Notes under the pieces: generated by a model
Told to the model about the DNA's origin: nothing
Database searches by the model: none
What the model saw: only the letters and a program-made list of their open reading frames with translations
In this document: piece after piece, positions 63,873 through 64,000 of the stretch
Layout of the letters: every line of letters starts with the position of its first letter
How positions within the stretch are numbered: position 1 is the first letter of the stretch
Assembly: GCA_038502055.1 (NCBI GenBank)
Contig: JAXRKN010000044.1
Span: 5,898,501 to 5,962,500 of the forward strand
Source of the DNA: Tanytarsus gracilentus
Lineage: Eukaryota > Arthropoda > Insecta > Diptera > Chironomidae
Direction of reading: 5' to 3'
Length of the DNA stretch: 64,000 bases
Translations under genes and position numbers: made by a program

Positions 63873-63960
63873 TTTTTTTTATTCCTCATAGGGAACTCAG
63901 AAATATTGGCAGTTAAAACATAAGAAGTAAACTGCTAAATTTGTGAAGTTCTCTTTTGGA
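63873..63960 (-). repeat. Dispersed repeat, copy 2 (inverted)
   Basis: Reverse-complement partner of 58181-58268; lies about 200 bp upstream (on the minus strand) of the LINE remnant, so it may be part of a transposon family. Confidence 0.7.
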
Positions 63961-64000
63961 GTTGCACGGCTCTTGAACATTTGATTTGGGAATTTTTGTT

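Larger units (their letters stand above)
58580..64000. other. Gene-poor region upstream of FNDC3
   Basis: No protein gene found. Holds an inverted-repeat element (59704-59870), a LINE reverse-transcriptase tail (63464-63663) and the second copy of a dispersed repeat. The rest is AT-rich; it may be FNDC3 promoter sequence near 58580-58650. Confidence 0.5.

Noticed and set aside
1..64000. CRISPR arrays, bacterial operons or phage-like modules
   Set aside because: None seen; gene structure with introns and poly(A) signals is eukaryotic throughout.

Overview
The window looks like nuclear DNA from a fly (Diptera), probably a nematoceran midge-like lineage. This rests on very AT-rich intergenic DNA, many introns of about 50-70 nt with GT..AG ends, arthropod-type TCAGT initiators, and insect gene families (Asator/TTBK kinase, insect UGTs, gryzun/TRAPPC11, Rasp/HHAT, uricase, an ACE-like M2 peptidase). 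The exact species is not determined. All exon structures were built by hand from splice signals and phase continuity; no transcript data were used.

Layout. 1-6702: long gene-poor DNA upstream of Asator, holding a minus-strand fragment that resembles an ionotropic-receptor C-terminus. 6703-12450 (+): tau-tubulin kinase Asator, 5' end missing. 12451-14761: AT-rich spacer. 14762-16574 (-) and 17560-19206 (+): two head-to-head UDP-glycosyltransferases, the second lacking key catalytic and sugar-binding residues. 19518-23808 (+): TRAPPC11/gryzun, converging within 19 bp on a NEPRO-like gene at 23828-24940 (-). 25245-26788 (+): Hedgehog acyltransferase (Rasp). 26929-29385 (+): splicing factor SART1. 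29435-34673 (-): two GH65 glucosidase units that splice in phase into one predicted 1,484-residue protein with an N-terminal signal peptide and a GPI-like C-terminus.

35152-36274 (+): urate oxidase with a clear TATA/Inr promoter. 36787-37584 (-): glia maturation factor. 38055-39098 (-): secreted Asn/Phe/Gln-rich orphan. 39282-39420: a hAT-type MITE with a perfect 8-bp target duplication. 41.0-42.7 kb: AT-rich repeats around a tRNA-like sequence. 42716-46416 (+): an ACE-like peptidase with a 1.2-kb foldback-containing transposon in intron 3. 48080-48792 (+): phosphatidylethanolamine N-methyltransferase. 48888-49259 (-): small putative tail-anchored orphan. 52759-58579 (-): FNDC3-like protein with nine fibronectin III domains. 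58580-64000: gene-poor, with an inverted-repeat element and a LINE reverse-transcriptase tail.

The genes are mostly unrelated housekeeping, secretory-pathway and metabolic genes, not an operon-like system. Several act at the ER/Golgi or cell surface (UGTs, TRAPPC11, HHAT, PEMT, FNDC3, GH65, ACE), but I see no evidence of a shared pathway. The most unusual items are the fused tandem GH65 gene, the pseudoenzyme-like UGT, the nested transposon in the ACE gene, and PEMT in a fly.
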